Below are positions 61,746-64,000 of a stretch of DNA of 64,000 nt, piece by piece. Numbering within the stretch: the first letter of the stretch is position 1; every line of letters begins with the position of its first letter. This DNA is from CAZJBS01 sp964544475. Its GTDB lineage: Bacteria > CLD3 > SB21. The notes under the pieces are model-generated. The model ran no database searches. It worked only from the letters and a program-made list of their open reading frames with translations, and was not told the origin of the DNA. Location: NCBI GenBank assembly GCA_964544475.1, contig CAZJBS010000002.1, positions 199,928 to 263,927 of the forward strand, in the 5' to 3' direction. Position numbers and translations under genes: made by a program.

Positions 61746-62191
61746 ACAATGCCGATCCTGTCAAATCCGTGATGCCGTGCCAAGTTCGTTTCTTGTGGAT
61801 AAAAAGACAAATGTTTTTTTGCCGAAAAGCGTATGCCGGGCGTAGCCGATCGACTCGCCAAGGCTCAAAAAGGAGGCGACCTTTCCACCCGATATGCAGA
61901 CCTTCTTTTCGGGGGAAAATACCCTTGACAAAGTAGGCAAAAATATTACATTGATTCCACCAACTTATCTGAACTCCGCTCGGAGTGGTTGATCTCATAT
62001 AATCGTACTAATAGACCTGGTCACTTTTCTCGCTTTAGAAACTAGTTAAAACATTGTCTTTTTTCAAACGCGGACGACGGGGCTTTCCTGGCCATGGTGG
62101 CCTGTCAGCACTAATTCTTTCGCGGCGTTTTAGTATTACTAAGAACAGTTAACCCAACCTATTCACTTTCATGCAAAGAGGAGGATTCTAA
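61746..62191. other. Divergent intergenic region
   Basis: No gene or tRNA was recognised in these 446 nt. A perfect 13-bp palindrome TTAGTA-T-TACTAA at 62130-62142 lies 50 nt before the Asp-box gene, and ACTCCG-CT-CGGAGT occurs at 61973-61986. TTGACA is at about 61923 but without a well-spaced -10 partner. Confidence 0.45.
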
Positions 62192-64000
62192 ATGAGTCAT
62201 CTTGCGACAAAAGCCATGCTGATGGTTTTCAGTCTCATGCTTTGGACGACCGTAGTATACGGCCAGTATGAAAAAGCGTGGAGCCGCAAAGCATCGGTTG
62301 TTGCAGCGGACAACACCAATACGGTCTCCGCGTCTGAACACAAGAGCGTCAAGTATTCGAGCACCATCAAGCTCATGAACTTGCCTCCCATTGATTCACC
62401 GGATGTGTCGGTCGCTCCGGGAATCGACCACACCCAATCTGAAAATTCGATTGCGGTCAGTCCTTTGAATCCCAACATTGTGCTCAATTCCAATAACTCC
62501 TCTAACTACCCGGTATCCACGATATACGGCGCCAGCGGATTCACATCGACCGATGGCGGCCAGACGTGGTATGGAAGCACGGGCGGCACGGGCGGCACCA
62601 ACCAGGGTGATCCGGCCGTCGGTATCGCGTACAGCGGCCGTTTCCACAACGGGTATATTTCCAACAGCGGCCAGGGTGCGGCGTATTCCACGAACAACGG
62701 TTCGACATGGACGCACGTGCAAATCTATCCGAATCCGGGTTCCCTGGCTGACAAAAACCACTTGTGGGTGGATGCCAATCCGTCGAGCCCTTACGTAAAT
62801 AACGTGTATTCGTCCTGGACGGATTTCGGCGGGACGCACAATAACCAGATCATGGTGTCCCGCTCAACCGACGGCGGCGTGTCGTGGTTGGCGGCGGTTG
62901 AAGTGAGTGCGGCCATTGCGGCGGGCAGTCACAATCAGGGCGTCAATATTCAGACCGGCCCGAACGGCGAAGTGTATGTTTGCTGGGCCGTGTATGACGC
63001 ATGGCCGGCGGCCGAAACGGCCATCGGGTTTGCCAAATCCACCGACGGCGGCGCGACGTTCAGTACGGCGCAGCGGGTGATCACCAACATCAAAGGCATT
63101 CGCAGTCAGGCCACCGGCGGCGGTCTGCTCGGCGGCAAAGATATGCGGACGGCCTCCTTCCCGTCGATGACGGTGAACATGCAAAACGGTCATGTGTACG
63201 TCACATGGGCGAACATCGGCGTGCCCGGCACCAATACGGGTACGGAACGCGATGTGTGGGTGGCCAAGTCCACCGACGGCGGCACGACGTTTGGAACCGC
63301 CGTACGTGTCAATCAGGACACTTTCAATAATGGCAAAGATCAATGGTTCCCGTGGATCGCATGCGACCCGGTGGGCGGCGCTCTGGTGTGCGCGTTTTAT
63401 GATTCACGCGATTTCAGCTCCAACGACCAGGCCAATACGTATGTGGCCGTGTCGCGCGACGGCGGAGCCACATGGGAAGACTTTCGTGTGAGCGATGCGT
63501 CCTGGAATGGCGACGGCAGCGGCACAGGCTTTTCAAGCAACTATGCGGGTGACTATATCGGCATTGCCGTGCGTGCCGGCAAAGTGTATCCTGTCTGGAC
63601 GGATCGCCGGGATGCGGGCCGCTTGAACACGTGGGTTTCCCCGTTCCTGCTTTCCGATCCGACCGATCCCAATCCGGTCACAGGTGTGACCGCCTATTCA
63701 GACTATTATACTCCGACGTCGATGGATCTGACCTGGAATGATCCGACGACGTTTTCGAATGGCGACCCTCTCGACACGTTTGTGGTGGACGTCTATTTGT
63801 CGGGCGTTTTGAAGGGAACCGTGCCCAAAGGCATGGAGTCCTTCACCGGCACCGGCTTAACGACCTACAATCAGTATTCCTATGATCTGTATGTTCGCGC
63901 GATTCCCAGTGACAGTTTGAGTTCACTCACGTCTTCTGCGCCGTGGTACGCCGGCGGGCACCCGGTGCCGGAGAAGCCGACGGGCGTCGGAGTGGTGGGT
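62192..64000 (+). CDS. Exported Asp-box (sialidase-like) protein with fibronectin type III domain, 3' end cut
   Basis: GAGGAGG lies 7 nt before the ATG. The 603 visible residues start with a signal peptide (MSHLATKAMLMVFSLMLWTTVVYGQ). The body carries six Asp-box type motifs (STDGGQTW, STNNGSTW, STDGGVSW, STDGGATF, STDGGTTF, SRDGGATW), which form a six-bladed sialidase-type propeller. From about residue 490 a fibronectin type III domain follows, and PEKPTGVGVVG at the window end seems to open a further one. Proteins with this layout in FCB bacteria usually end in a T9SS signal, which would lie beyond base 64000. No catalytic sialidase residues could be confirmed, so ligand binding or glycan hydrolysis are both possible. 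Confidence 0.85.
   Translation, partial: MSHLATKAMLMVFSLMLWTTVVYGQYEKAWSRKASVVAADNTNTVSASEHKSVKYSSTIKLMNLPPIDSPDVSVAPGIDHTQSENSIAVSPLNPNIVLNSNNSSNYPVSTIYGASGFTSTDGGQTWYGSTGGTGGTNQGDPAVGIAYSGRFHNGYISNSGQGAAYSTNNGSTWTHVQIYPNPGSLADKNHLWVDANPSSPYVNNVYSSWTDFGGTHNNQIMVSRSTDGGVSWLAAVEVSAAIAAGSHNQGVNIQTGPNGEVYVCWAVYDAWPAAETAIGFAKSTDGGATFSTAQRVITNIKGIRSQATGGGLLGGKDMRTASFPSMTVNMQNGHVYVTWANIGVPGTNTGTERDVWVAKSTDGGTTFGTAVRVNQDTFNNGKDQWFPWIACDPVGGALVCAFYDSRDFSSNDQANTYVAVSRDGGATWEDFRVSDASWNGDGSGTGFSSNYAGDYIGIAVRAGKVYPVWTDRRDAGRLNTWVSPFLLSDPTDPNPVTGVTAYSDYYTPTSMDLTWNDPTTFSNGDPLDTFVVDVYLSGVLKGTVPKGMESFTGTGLTTYNQYSYDLYVRAIPSDSLSSLTSSAPWYAGGHPVPEKPTGVGVVG

Noticed and set aside
61746..62191. tRNA or riboswitch upstream of the Asp-box gene
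   Set aside because: Several small palindromes are present, but no cloverleaf, CCA-type end or known riboswitch core could be traced.

Overview
The window looks like a chromosomal piece of an FCB-group bacterium outside Bacteroides proper (Ignavibacteria/Chlorobi, Calditrichota or KSB1-like). This rests on a type IX secretion (T9SS) C-terminal signal with the YPNPFNPST motif, large exported beta-propeller and Asp-box proteins, a TonB receptor with a carboxypeptidase-regulatory N-domain, many lipoproteins, and an NADH-type complex I beside multihaem cytochromes. The assignment is an inference from these traits. A run of 100 N at 44643-44742 shows that this is a draft scaffold.

Layout. 1-11.6 kb is mixed housekeeping and accessory genes: a DUF1579 protein, a small outer-membrane barrel, a fatty-acid desaturase, a beta-CASP nuclease with glutaminase, a HIRAN-domain protein, an EF-G paralogue, a DUF3592 protein, a 17-bp repeat cluster, a retropepsin-like protease pair, a YgeA-type racemase, and a BrnT/BrnA toxin-antitoxin pair whose toxin carries a one-base frameshift. 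11.8-18.9 kb holds a double-propeller sensor kinase, then a minus-strand cluster (Ddl, M28 peptidase lipoprotein, crotonase, small membrane protein).

18.9-38.7 kb is one long minus-strand complex I cluster in the order nuoA-C-D-x-E-F-x-G-H-I-J-K-L-M-hydrolase-TPR/Clp-N, closed by a strong terminator at 18930-18960. nuoB is absent. Four non-nuo genes sit inside: an exported alanine-rich protein, a triple-repeat lipoprotein, an exported alpha/beta hydrolase, and a zinc-ribbon/TPR/Clp AAA+ fusion.

38.9-44.4 kb is an AT-richer minus-strand cluster of exported proteins (T9SS propeller protein, unknown, HELGH metalloprotease-like protein, membrane-anchored protein), followed by a 9-bp tandem repeat that runs into the assembly gap. 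45.3-57.6 kb is an anaerobic-respiration region: nrfHA with an outer-membrane porin, a Cys-rich small protein with a TonB receptor, a lipoprotein cytochrome with eight to ten haem motifs, a monohaem cytochrome with a haem-binding porin, a PadR regulator, DsrE, and a NapH/NosR-like ferredoxin. Shared palindromes (ATGAY-N4-GTCAT and TTACGATAT-type) lie upstream of several of these and suggest a common redox regulon.

57.6-64 kb has a lipoprotein gene flanked by duplicated S9-peptidase 3' ends, the S9 peptidase, a threonine dehydratase/serine racemase-type enzyme, and the start of an exported Asp-box/fibronectin protein that runs off the end. No rRNA, tRNA, CRISPR array or transposase was recognised.
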